Positions 1-5,810 of a stretch of 17,210 nt of DNA are shown here, one piece after another. The position numbers were made by a program, and so were the translations under genes. Within the stretch, counting starts at the first letter, position 1, and each line of letters starts with the position of its first letter. Where the stretch lies: the NCBI GenBank assembly GCA_902470925.1, contig CABRIF010000048.1, forward strand, positions 1 through 17,210, given 5' to 3'. Source of the stretch: an uncultured Collinsella sp. Its GTDB lineage: Bacteria; Actinomycetota; Coriobacteriia; Coriobacteriales; Coriobacteriaceae. The notes under the pieces were generated by a model. It searched no databases. It was given only the letters and a program-made list of their open reading frames with translations, and was not told the origin of the DNA.

Positions 1-54
1 CCGAGAACTACACAAGGGGTATCGTCGGCAGCGTCAGATGTGTATAAGAGACAG
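1..54 (+). other. Illumina Nextera P5/i5/Tn5 adapter (not genomic)
   Basis: Positions 22-54 match the Nextera read-1 transposase adapter exactly, ending in the Tn5 mosaic end (AGATGTGTATAAGAGACAG, 36-54). Positions 1-13 match the tail of the P5 oligo with one mismatch at position 7. The eight bases between (14-21, AAGGGGTA) are where the i5 index sits, and they differ by one base from the S507 index as I remember it. The stretch is a library artefact and should be trimmed. Genuine sequence starts at 55. Confidence 0.98.
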
Positions 55-234
55 GCCATAGGGCGTCGCCCGACGCGAACCGATCACCGATAGCGCAGGC
101 CGGCCCAGCGCATCCACATTCCCGCGCACGTAGAGCCGCTCCGGAGGCGCGGCGAGCTCGGCCACGCATGCCGGGTAGCCCGCCTCGCCCAAACGCAGCT
201 CGCTTCGCCGCCCCGCATCCCTACTCTCGCCCAT
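55..234 (-). CDS. dprA: DNA processing protein DprA, N-terminal fragment (contig end)
   Basis: The first 60 residues resemble the start of the DprA/Smf Rossmann-fold domain: a YP motif (20-21), PERLYVRG (31-38) and SVIGSRRATPYG (49-60), the usual entry to the nucleotide-binding fold. DprA protects incoming single-stranded DNA and loads RecA during natural transformation; many bacteria keep it without known competence. The ATG at 234-232 overlaps the end of comM by 14 bases and has a strong ribosome site (GGGGAGGAG, about 242-250), which supports this start. Genuine coding ends at 55. The apparent last six residues, LSLIHI, and the stop at 34-36 are encoded by adapter, so the real protein continues beyond the contig. 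Confidence 0.9.
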
Positions 235-1756
235 CGGCTCTCCTCCCCTGCAGCATCGAGCCCTCGAGCATGTGCGCGGCGTCCACGCACTCGCACTCCG
301 CCATGTCGGCGATGGTCCGCGCGATCCGGCAGAGCCGCATCAGGCTGCGACCCGTCAGGCGAGAACGGTGCGCGAGCTCAATCAGGGTCGCGCGGCCCGA
401 TTCGTCCAGGCAAAACGCCTCGACCGCCGAATCGATCGACCCGCGCGGCCCGCTGAGCACGCGCTCGTCCATACGGGCGCGCCGCCACGATGCGAAGGCA
501 CGACCGCGCTCGACCTCCGCGCGGAGCTGCGCGGTCGTCTGGCCTTCCGCACCCCGCACGATCAGCTCGGGGTCGGGTCGGGATACGCTCAAGATCAGAT
601 CGATGCGGTCCGCAAGCGGACCTCCCAGCTTGGCGCGATAGCGCTCGATCGAGGTATCCGAGCAGCGGCAGGCGATTTCACGATCGCCCAGATAGCCGCA
701 CGGGCACGGATTGCTCGCCGCCAGCAGCTGGAAGCGCGCCGGGAACGCATAGGCACCATCGACGCGCACGATGCGCACCGCCCCCTCCTCCATCGGCTGC
801 CGCAGCATCTGCAGGGTCGTGGCGGAAAACTCAGCCAGCTCATCCAAAAACAGCACACCCCCGTGCGCCAAGCTGATCTCCCCGGGACGCGGCGGGCGCC
901 CGCCGCCCACCAGGCCTGCGGCCGAGATGCTGTGATGCGGCATCCGAAACGGGCGCTGGCCCTCCAGCAGCGCCGCGGTGGGCTCGCCGACCACCGAATG
1001 GATGCAGAGGGCCTCCTGCTGCTCGCGCTCGCCGATCGGCGGCAGGATGGACGTCATACGCCGCGCCAGCATCGTCTTGCCCGAACCGGGAGAACCCACC
1101 ATCAGCATCCCGAGCCCACCGGCAGCCGCCACCGCGATCCCGCGCTTGGCGACCTCCTGCCCGATGACATCACCGTAATCCAGAAGGGGCTCACCCGCCT
1201 GCCCGCGCATAGCCCCGGGCGGAAAGCCCCGACGCGCCTGCGCGATGCCGGCGCGCAGATCACCCAAGCTCGCCAAGCAGCCCGTGTCGACCCCGCCGAT
1301 CGCCACATGCCCCGCGAGCGCGCCGCCGATGAAGCTCAGGTTGGCATCGCGCGCAAGCAGCTGGTACGCCACCTCGCCGCGCACCCCGCACACCGTGCCG
1401 TCAAGGGCCAGCTCGCCGGCGAACAGGCATCCGTCGAGCCCGGCGATAGGAATCTGGGAGGACAGCGCCAGCACCGCCACCGCGATTGGCAGATCGAGCC
1501 CCGAGCCCGTCTTGCGCATGTCGCCGGGAGCGAGGCTCACCGTGAACGAGGAGCGCGGCACGTCGAACCCCACCGCCCTCAGCGCGCAGCGGATGCGGCT
1601 GCGCGCCTCCATCACCACCGAGTCGGCCATGCCGACGATCGTGATGCCCGGGATCCCGCCCGACGCGGAAACCTCCACGGTGACGGGGAACGCCTCGACA
1701 CCGCGGATGCAGGCCGCGTGCACCGCGAACGTCTTGGGTCCCTGCGGGGCGCTCAT
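221..1756 (-). CDS. comM: ComM/YifB-family Mg-chelatase-like AAA+ ATPase
   Basis: The 511-residue protein is full length for the YifB/ComM family. It has an N-terminal ChlI-like domain (about 10-180, including GITIVGMAD and SGLDLPIAVAVL), then an AAA+ module with Walker A GSPGSGKT (221-228), Walker B VLFLDELAEF (301-310), a Cys cluster NPCPCG...CRC (C351, C353, C363, C365) and GGPLADRIDL (378-387). A C-terminal Mg-chelatase helical domain (about 420-498) contains GRSLMRLCRIARTIAD. In Haemophilus and Vibrio, ComM is a hexameric helicase that promotes branch migration during natural transformation; that role here is inferred from family. The start overlaps the yraN stop by four bases (ATGA, 1756-1753), implying translational coupling, and the end overlaps dprA. 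Confidence 0.95.
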   Translation of the reverse strand: MSAPQGPKTFAVHAACIRGVEAFPVTVEVSASGGIPGITIVGMADSVVMEARSRIRCALRAVGFDVPRSSFTVSLAPGDMRKTGSGLDLPIAVAVLALSSQIPIAGLDGCLFAGELALDGTVCGVRGEVAYQLLARDANLSFIGGALAGHVAIGGVDTGCLASLGDLRAGIAQARRGFPPGAMRGQAGEPLLDYGDVIGQEVAKRGIAVAAAGGLGMLMVGSPGSGKTMLARRMTSILPPIGEREQQEALCIHSVVGEPTAALLEGQRPFRMPHHSISAAGLVGGGRPPRPGEISLAHGGVLFLDELAEFSATTLQMLRQPMEEGAVRIVRVDGAYAFPARFQLLAASNPCPCGYLGDREIACRCSDTSIERYRAKLGGPLADRIDLILSVSRPDPELIVRGAEGQTTAQLRAEVERGRAFASWRRARMDERVLSGPRGSIDSAVEAFCLDESGRATLIELAHRSRLTGRSLMRLCRIARTIADMAECECVDAAHMLEGSMLQGRRADGRE

Positions 1757-2229
1757 TGCCCGGCTTCCCAGTCGAATGCCCCCACGATGTGCTCGAGCCC
1801 CACGTCACCGCCCGCGACCATCGTCACGGCGATCACGTCAAAGCGCAGGGCGGGGACCGGAAAATGCTGCATCGCATAGCAATGCGCGATCCTGCGGTAT
1901 CGCTGCCGCTTCCGGCGCCCCACCGCCTCTTCGGGATACGGAGCGCCCTCGGCGCTGCGGCACCGCCTCGTCTTGACCTCGACGAGCACCACCTGTTCCT
2001 GATCGAAGTCGTAGGCAACCAGGTCGGCCTCGCCCTCAGGGCAGCGATAATTGCACTCCACGATCTCATAGCCGCGCTCTCTCAGATACGACGCCGCCAG
2101 GGCCTCTCCCACATCGCCCACCTCCTGGGCGGTAAGGGTGTCGACAAGGAAGCTGCGCTCGCTCGGCTCGCGATCGGCCATCTCCTCAGCGCATCTGCGC
2201 GCCCGTTCCCGATTTCGCTTCGTACCCAT
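1753..2229 (-). CDS. yraN: YraN/UPF0102 family putative endonuclease
   Basis: The 158-residue protein carries the YraN family core: GDVGEALAASYLRERGY (38-54), EGEADLVAYD (65-74) and VLVEVKTRR (81-89). Together these make the PD-(D/E)XK-type nuclease signature, with D69, E84 and K86 the likely active-site residues. Family function is not firmly established; it often sits beside rnhB and comM, as here. I chose the ATG at 2229-2227 because AAAGGAGAT lies just upstream at good spacing. A longer frame from a GTG at 2307 would start inside a candidate promoter and lacks homology. About 38 residues precede the family core, somewhat longer than the usual 120-aa members. It is translationally coupled to comM. 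Confidence 0.88.
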   Translation of the reverse strand: MGTKRNRERARRCAEEMADREPSERSFLVDTLTAQEVGDVGEALAASYLRERGYEIVECNYRCPEGEADLVAYDFDQEQVVLVEVKTRRCRSAEGAPYPEEAVGRRKRQRYRRIAHCYAMQHFPVPALRFDVIAVTMVAGGDVGLEHIVGAFDWEAGQ

Positions 2230-2275
2230 GCGATCTCCTTTCACTCGAAACGATGAAAGGAAGTATCGCCGGGGC

Positions 2276-2304
2276 ATCTTGCCCCACCTCGGCGCCTCGT
2301 CCAA
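2276..2304 (-). promoter_or_regulatory. Candidate promoter of yraN-comM-dprA
   Basis: On the minus strand a TTGGAC -35 (2304-2299) is followed after exactly 17 bases by CAAGAT (2281-2276), a weak -10. The -35 is the same hexamer as in the better rplS promoter. The position, just after the rnhB terminator and before yraN, is where a promoter is expected. A small hairpin, GGGGC/GCCCC (2271-2285), overlaps the -10. Confidence 0.3.
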
Positions 2305-2347
2305 CACCTGTCCGGGCGCCCACGGCGGCGCAGCTTGCCCGCAATCT

Positions 2348-2386
2348 AAAACGGGCCGCTCGGCATCCCTGCGCCGAACGGCCCGT
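2348..2386 (-). terminator. Intrinsic terminator after rnhB
   Basis: The hairpin has an 8-bp outer stem (2351-2358 with 2379-2386), a one-base mismatch on each side, a 5-bp inner stem (2360-2364 with 2373-2377) and an 8-base loop. On the minus strand it is followed by TTTTAGATT. It lies 14 bases after the rnhB stop. Confidence 0.75.
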
Positions 2387-2399
2387 ATACGCGCGCAGC

Positions 2400-3188
2400 C
2401 TAGAAGAGGCGCGCCGTCTCCAGAAAGTTTCCACAGAAGCTCACACGATGCTGCGGCGTCAGCCCGTGCTCGCGGATCGCCTGGATATGCTCGGGCGAGG
2501 CGTAGCCCTTGGATTGCCCCAGGTGGTACCCCGGATATTCGGCATCCAGCTCAACCATCATCTCGTCGCGCGTGACCTTCGCCACGATCGAGGCCGCCGC
2601 GATGCAGGCGATGCGGGCGTCACCGTGCACCACGCTTCGCTCGCACGGACACGCACCCAAGGGGTTGCCGTCCATGAGCACGCAATCGGGCTCAAGGCCC
2701 GTATCGGCCACCGCGCCGACCACCGCCTCGCGCAGGGCACGCGCCATGCCGATCTCGTCGATGCGCGCGGGCGGGATGTGGCAGATGCCGATGGCGCGCG
2801 CCACCTCGGCGATGCGGACCGACAGCAGCTCGCGGCGCGCCGGCGTGAGCTGCTTGGAGTCGTTGATGCCCCACACGCGGGGCTCAGGCGGCAGGCAGAC
2901 CGCGCATACGGTGAGCGGCCCCGCCACCGACCCGCGCCCCACCTCGTCAACGCCCACCACGACGCCGGCACCGCCCAGCTCCGCCATGGCGGCGTACATG
3001 CCCTCCACGCGCTCGCGCTCGGCGAGTTCGCGCTGCCTGCGGCGGCACGCGCGCGCAAGCGCCTTCTGCACCTGGGCGCGCGGATCGTCGGCATAGCGCG
3101 ATGTCAGCGCCGGGATCTCGTCGCAGGTGGCCGCCGCGAGCTCGGCCGCCACCTGCGCCGCCGACGCGGAACTCATCATATTCGCCAT
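2400..3188 (-). CDS. rnhB: Ribonuclease HII
   Basis: RNase HII cleaves RNA in RNA-DNA hybrids and starts removal of single ribonucleotides from DNA. Numbered from the ATG at 3188, the 262-residue protein shows GVDEVGRGSVAGP (79-91) with catalytic D81 and E82, NDSKQL (109-114), LMDGN (171-175, D173), GDARIA (189-194, D190) and SIVAKVTRD (200-208). The four acidic residues match the E. coli D16/E17/D108/D126 set. About 75 residues of mostly helical, charged sequence precede the catalytic domain, so it is longer than E. coli RNase HII (about 198 aa). A TTG at 3200 in frame is a possible alternative start; ATG 3188 has GGGGG six bases upstream. Only 27 bases separate the start from the rplS terminator. 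Confidence 0.95.
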   Translation of the reverse strand: MANMMSSASAAQVAAELAAATCDEIPALTSRYADDPRAQVQKALARACRRRQRELAERERVEGMYAAMAELGGAGVVVGVDEVGRGSVAGPLTVCAVCLPPEPRVWGINDSKQLTPARRELLSVRIAEVARAIGICHIPPARIDEIGMARALREAVVGAVADTGLEPDCVLMDGNPLGACPCERSVVHGDARIACIAAASIVAKVTRDEMMVELDAEYPGYHLGQSKGYASPEHIQAIREHGLTPQHRVSFCGNFLETARLF

Positions 3189-3215
3189 GAGGACCCCCAA
3201 ACTGCGTCCCTTACG

Positions 3216-3246
3216 AAAACGGGCCGCCCCGGCGTGGGACGGCCCG
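3216..3246 (-). terminator. Intrinsic terminator (or attenuator) after rplS
   Basis: A 7-bp GC stem (3220-3226 with 3240-3246), a C/A mismatch and three more pairs (3228-3230 with 3236-3238) enclose a 5-base loop. On the minus strand TTTT follows (3219-3216). It lies 32 bases after the rplS stop and ends just upstream of rnhB, so incomplete termination would feed rnhB. Confidence 0.75.
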
Positions 3247-3278
3247 CATGCAACACGGATCGTGTAGGTGAGCCGCGC

Positions 3279-3620
3279 TTAGCGCTTCTCGGGGATGCGG
3301 GCGGCCTTGCCCACCTTGTCGCGCAGGTAATAGAGCTTGGCGCGACGAACCTTGCCGTGACGCACGACCTCGAGCTTGGCAATCTTGGGCGAGTGGACCG
3401 GGAAGGTACGCTCGACGCCCACGCCGTAGGAGATCTTGCGGACGGTGAAGGTCTCGCGGGCACCCGGGCCCTGCAGGCGGATGACGTCACCCTGGAACAC
3501 CTGCACGCGCTCGCGGTCACCCTCCTTGATGCGGTAGTGCACCTTGACGTGGTCGCCCACGAGGATGCGGGGGAGATCCTCGCGGATCTGCTGGCGCTCG
3601 ATTGCGCGGATGTAATCCAT
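3279..3620 (-). CDS. rplS: 50S ribosomal protein L19
   Basis: The 113-residue basic protein matches bacterial L19 along its length: [20 protein letters not shown] (22-41), [10 protein letters not shown] (42-51), [20 protein letters not shown] (58-77), then [20 protein letters not shown] (79-98) and [12 protein letters not shown] at the end. L19 sits at the 30S-50S interface. The ATG at 3620-3618 is fixed by homology and by AAGGA eight bases upstream; the frame upstream to 3893 has no L19 similarity. It appears monocistronic or leads into rnhB, with its own promoter, a 5' leader and a terminator. The usual rpsP, rimM and trmD are not next to it, and lepB is absent between it and rnhB. Confidence 0.97.
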   Translation of the reverse strand: MDYIRAIERQQIREDLPRILVGDHVKVHYRIKEGDRERVQVFQGDVIRLQGPGARETFTVRKISYGVGVERTFPVHSPKIAKLEVVRHGKVRRAKLYYLRDKVGKAARIPEKR

Positions 3621-3644
3621 GTCAGATTCCTTACTCTTCCAGAG

Positions 3645-3667
3645 GTGCCGCACGCGTACGCCGGCAC
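3645..3667 (-). promoter_or_regulatory. Hairpin in the rplS 5' leader
   Basis: GTGCCG (3667-3662 on the minus strand) pairs with CGGCAC (3650-3645) around an 11-base loop, inside the predicted 60-base leader of rplS. L19 leader RNAs involved in autoregulation are known in other phyla; this one is not recognisably of those families. A regulatory role is inferred only. Confidence 0.35.
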
Positions 3668-3688
3668 ATAGGTTGAACAAACTCTGCA

Positions 3689-3717
3689 AGTATACACAAG
3701 TCCGCCGACGTGTCCAA
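3689..3717 (-). promoter_or_regulatory. rplS promoter, sigma70-type
   Basis: On the minus strand, TTGGAC (-35, 3717-3712) is separated by exactly 17 bases from TATACT (-10, 3694-3689). Both differ from consensus by few bases. The expected transcription start is near 3682, about 60 bases before the rplS ATG. Confidence 0.65.
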
Positions 3718-3919
3718 GCCTCACCCCAAGCTCTCCACGAGGAAGGCCGCCGGACCGGCAGGCGATGAGCCGAAAGCTGAGACGGAGGACGGCGGGGCGC
3801 AAGCAACGCCGGCGGCCGGCAGGCAGATGAGCCAGAAAGGCGAGGCGGCAGCCAGCAGGCCACCGGACCGGCAGCCGCGCCGGCGCCAGCCACGTCCCGC
3901 GAACCGCCCTGTGCGCCGC
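3718..3919. other. Non-coding stretch with imperfect direct repeats
   Basis: No convincing gene lies between the NYN gene stop and the rplS promoter. It contains two imperfect direct copies of about 25 bases (about 3753-3776 and 3814-3838; shared elements CGGCAGGC, GATGAGCC and GAAAG), 61 bases apart. No T-run terminator for the upstream gene was found. Open frames here have no recognisable motifs. Confidence 0.4.
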
Positions 3920-4936
3920 CTACTTCTCGCGCAGGTAGATCTGGCGGGCACCGGACTCGCCCGACGGCTCGTCGAGCTCGTAGACGCCCAGGGACTTCAA
4001 GAACGGCCGCAGGCGGTTGTACCCGTAGTTGCGCACGTCGAAGTCGGGCAGGCGCCGGCCCAGCTGGTCGCCGAGCAGCCCCAACGAGATCCAGCCGTCG
4101 TCATCGGAGAACTTGTCGATGATCACGCCGATCGTGGAGCGGATCGTCTTCAGGTGACGGCGCTTGTCGGCGCGCGACATCTCGCCGAACGCCACCTCAT
4201 CCTCAGCATCATCGTCGCCGGAATCATCTGAGGCCACCTCGCCCGAGGCAGCCTGCCCGGTCGCACCGCGATCGCCCGGGCGCCGGCGCGGGGCCGGCGC
4301 GGCGGAGGCGTCCGGGCTTTCGGCGTCCTCGGCCAGAGCCTCGGCGGCGCCCTCAGCCACCGCACGCTCCTGGTCGCGCTCGCGCTTGTTGCCCGAGCCG
4401 CGGCGCCGGCGGCTGCGTGAGCGCGCAACGGGCTCGCCGTCGGCCTCCGCCTCGGCTTCGGCCTCCTCTTCCTCAGCCTCGGCCTGCTTCTGCGCGGCAA
4501 GCAGCAAGTCGAGATACTTGAACTGGTTGCACGCCGAGATGAAGGGCTTGGGCGTCTTCTGCTCGCCCATGCCGATCACCTGCATGCCGCTTTCGCGCAG
4601 GCGGGCCACCAGGCGCGTGAAGTCAGAGTCGGAGCTCACGATGGCGAAGCCGTCCACGCCGCCCGAGTACAGGATGTCCATGGCGTCGATGATCATCGCC
4701 GAATCGGTGGCGTTCTTGCCGTAGGTGTAGCTGTACTGCTGCATGGGGATGATCGAGTGGTCGAGCAGGCAGCTCTTCCAGCTCGCCAGCCGGGGGCTTG
4801 TCCAGTCGCCGTAGATGCGCTTGTAGGTGGCTGTCCCGGCGTTGGCCACCTCATCGAGGATGATCTGGATGTATTTCTCGCTTACGTTGTCCGCATCGAT
4901 CAGGATGGCGAACCGCAGGTCGGCATCGGGTGTCAT
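3920..4936 (-). CDS. NYN-domain putative RNase with C-terminal LOTUS/OST-HTH-like domain
   Basis: The 338-residue protein has an N-terminal NYN (LabA/PIN-like) domain, about 8-146: FAILIDADN (9-17, D14 and D16), [18 protein letters not shown] (75-92, D78 and D84) and [13 protein letters not shown] (97-109, D103 and D105). These acidic residues form the metal-dependent nuclease pocket in this fold. A low-complexity linker follows (about 150-252), first Glu/Ala-rich, then Arg-rich, then Asp-rich. Residues about 255-336 (ending [13 protein letters not shown]...RQIYLREK) resemble an OST-HTH/LOTUS RNA-binding domain. The architecture suggests an RNA-processing or RNA-silencing factor, with target unknown. 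The ATG at 4936 has AGGAT upstream. It lies 77 bases after the unknown 147-aa gene and may be co-transcribed with it. Confidence 0.85.
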   Translation of the reverse strand: MTPDADLRFAILIDADNVSEKYIQIILDEVANAGTATYKRIYGDWTSPRLASWKSCLLDHSIIPMQQYSYTYGKNATDSAMIIDAMDILYSGGVDGFAIVSSDSDFTRLVARLRESGMQVIGMGEQKTPKPFISACNQFKYLDLLLAAQKQAEAEEEEAEAEAEADGEPVARSRSRRRRGSGNKRERDQERAVAEGAAEALAEDAESPDASAAPAPRRRPGDRGATGQAASGEVASDDSGDDDAEDEVAFGEMSRADKRRHLKTIRSTIGVIIDKFSDDDGWISLGLLGDQLGRRLPDFDVRNYGYNRLRPFLKSLGVYELDEPSGESGARQIYLREK

Positions 4937-5013
4937 ATGGCAATCCTACTCTTCGTTCAAAAACATGATCGCACCCATCATACCCCGCCGCCCCGCCGAT
5001 GAACCAGTTGCGG

Positions 5014-5457
5014 CTATCCGCGCACATCGAACGCGATGCGCTTGCGCACCGGGTGCAGCTCGGTGCTCAGGTGAAACGAGGTCTCCTTCACCACACAGCG
5101 ACGATATGAGCCCGCCGGCGAGAAGTACGGCATGTCGACGGGAGCGCAGAACGGCAGGCACGTCGTATAGCTCTCGCCGGGCTTGACCGAGAACATCCCG
5201 CTGGAAACCCCCGGCTCCACATGCGAGAACAGATCCGAGTTGAAGGGATACTCCAGAGCGAGGCTCTCTCCCACCACGCTCCATTCCCACGCGTCAACGC
5301 CTCCGAAGTCGGCGCGGTCGTTGCGTATCGTCATCCGAACCGCGATGATCGTGGGCTCGTCGGCATCCGCGTCAGGCACCGTCTGCACGCCATCGCGCCC
5401 GTAGGTCGCTAAAAACTCGTTGGGGCTCATGATCTGAGCGCTCTTTATCTCGCTCAT
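5014..5457 (-). CDS. Hypothetical protein, 147 aa
   Basis: I do not recognise this protein. It has a good start: ATG at 5457-5455 with GGGGAAGGT about seven bases upstream and a TATAAT box further up. Coding style matches its neighbours. The sequence alternates short hydrophobic stretches with polar turns (TIIAVRMTIRNDRADFGGV, 36-54; SSGMFSVKPGESYTTCLPF, 85-103; RKRIAFDV near the end), suggesting a beta-sandwich resembling the Ig-like domains of DUF4352-type secreted proteins. No signal peptide, lipobox or membrane segment is present, so it is either cytoplasmic or has lost its export region. C99, C104 and C121 are its cysteines. Confidence 0.7.
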   Translation of the reverse strand: MSEIKSAQIMSPNEFLATYGRDGVQTVPDADADEPTIIAVRMTIRNDRADFGGVDAWEWSVVGESLALEYPFNSDLFSHVEPGVSSGMFSVKPGESYTTCLPFCAPVDMPYFSPAGSYRRCVVKETSFHLSTELHPVRKRIAFDVRG

Positions 5458-5495
5458 CGTGCACCTTCCCCGAACTCACGACAAGAACCGCTCAC

Positions 5496-5501
5496 ATTAT
5501 A
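5496..5501 (-). promoter_or_regulatory. Candidate -10 box for the 147-aa gene
   Basis: A perfect TATAAT (5501-5496, minus strand) in an otherwise GC-rich region lies about 40 bases before the ATG. The -35 position, 17 bases upstream (5524-5519), reads CGTCGT, a poor match, so activation by a regulator or an extended -10 would be needed. Confidence 0.4.
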
Positions 5502-5545
5502 TAACCACCCGTCCCTAAACGACGCACGGCTCTGGCACGAAAAGC

Positions 5546-5565
5546 TCCAGCTCATACGCGCTGGA
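5546..5565 (-). other. Small hairpin with following T-run
   Basis: TCCAGC/GCTGGA (5565-5560 with 5551-5546) forms a 6-bp stem with an 8-base loop, followed on the minus strand by GCTTTT. It may act as a backup terminator for ftsH or as part of the upstream region of the 147-aa gene. The rest of 5502-5674 shows nothing clear. Confidence 0.3.
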
Positions 5566-5674
5566 ACCCGACGCGCCCATGGGCCGTCGTCACGGGCGAA
5601 GGACGCCCGCAGCGGCTTCACGTCCATGCAAGCGGGCGGCCGCCAGCACTACACGGGCACGCCCCGTCGGCAGC

Positions 5675-5707
5675 AAAACGCCCCGCCCGGCACAGGCCGA
5701 ACGGGGC
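5675..5707 (-). terminator. Strong intrinsic terminator of ftsH
   Basis: On the minus strand, 5707-5680 folds into a continuous 12-bp stem (two G-U pairs) with the four-base loop CTGT, directly followed by TTTT (5678-5675). It lies 104 bases after the ftsH stop, with no gene between. Confidence 0.88.
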
Positions 5708-5810
5708 AAAGCGGCTCCAAAACGATACCGAGACGGCATGCGGACACGGCAGGCAACCCGCAGCTGCGCAAACAACCTGTGCAGCTGCCTGAGGCGGCCG
5801 TCCTGGCTCG

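Noticed and set aside
272..1879. 535-aa plus-strand open frame
   Set aside because: It is antisense to comM; its composition is that of a shadow frame.
3621..3893. N-terminal extension of L19 to 204 aa
   Set aside because: It has no homology, crosses the promoter and leader, and L19 homology plus the ribosome site fix the start at 3620.
3721..3951. 76-aa minus-strand frame with a hydrophobic stretch and a LPAAGVAC lipobox-like string
   Set aside because: The hydrophobic part is not N-terminal, there is no ribosome site, it overlaps the end of the NYN gene, and no homology is recognised.
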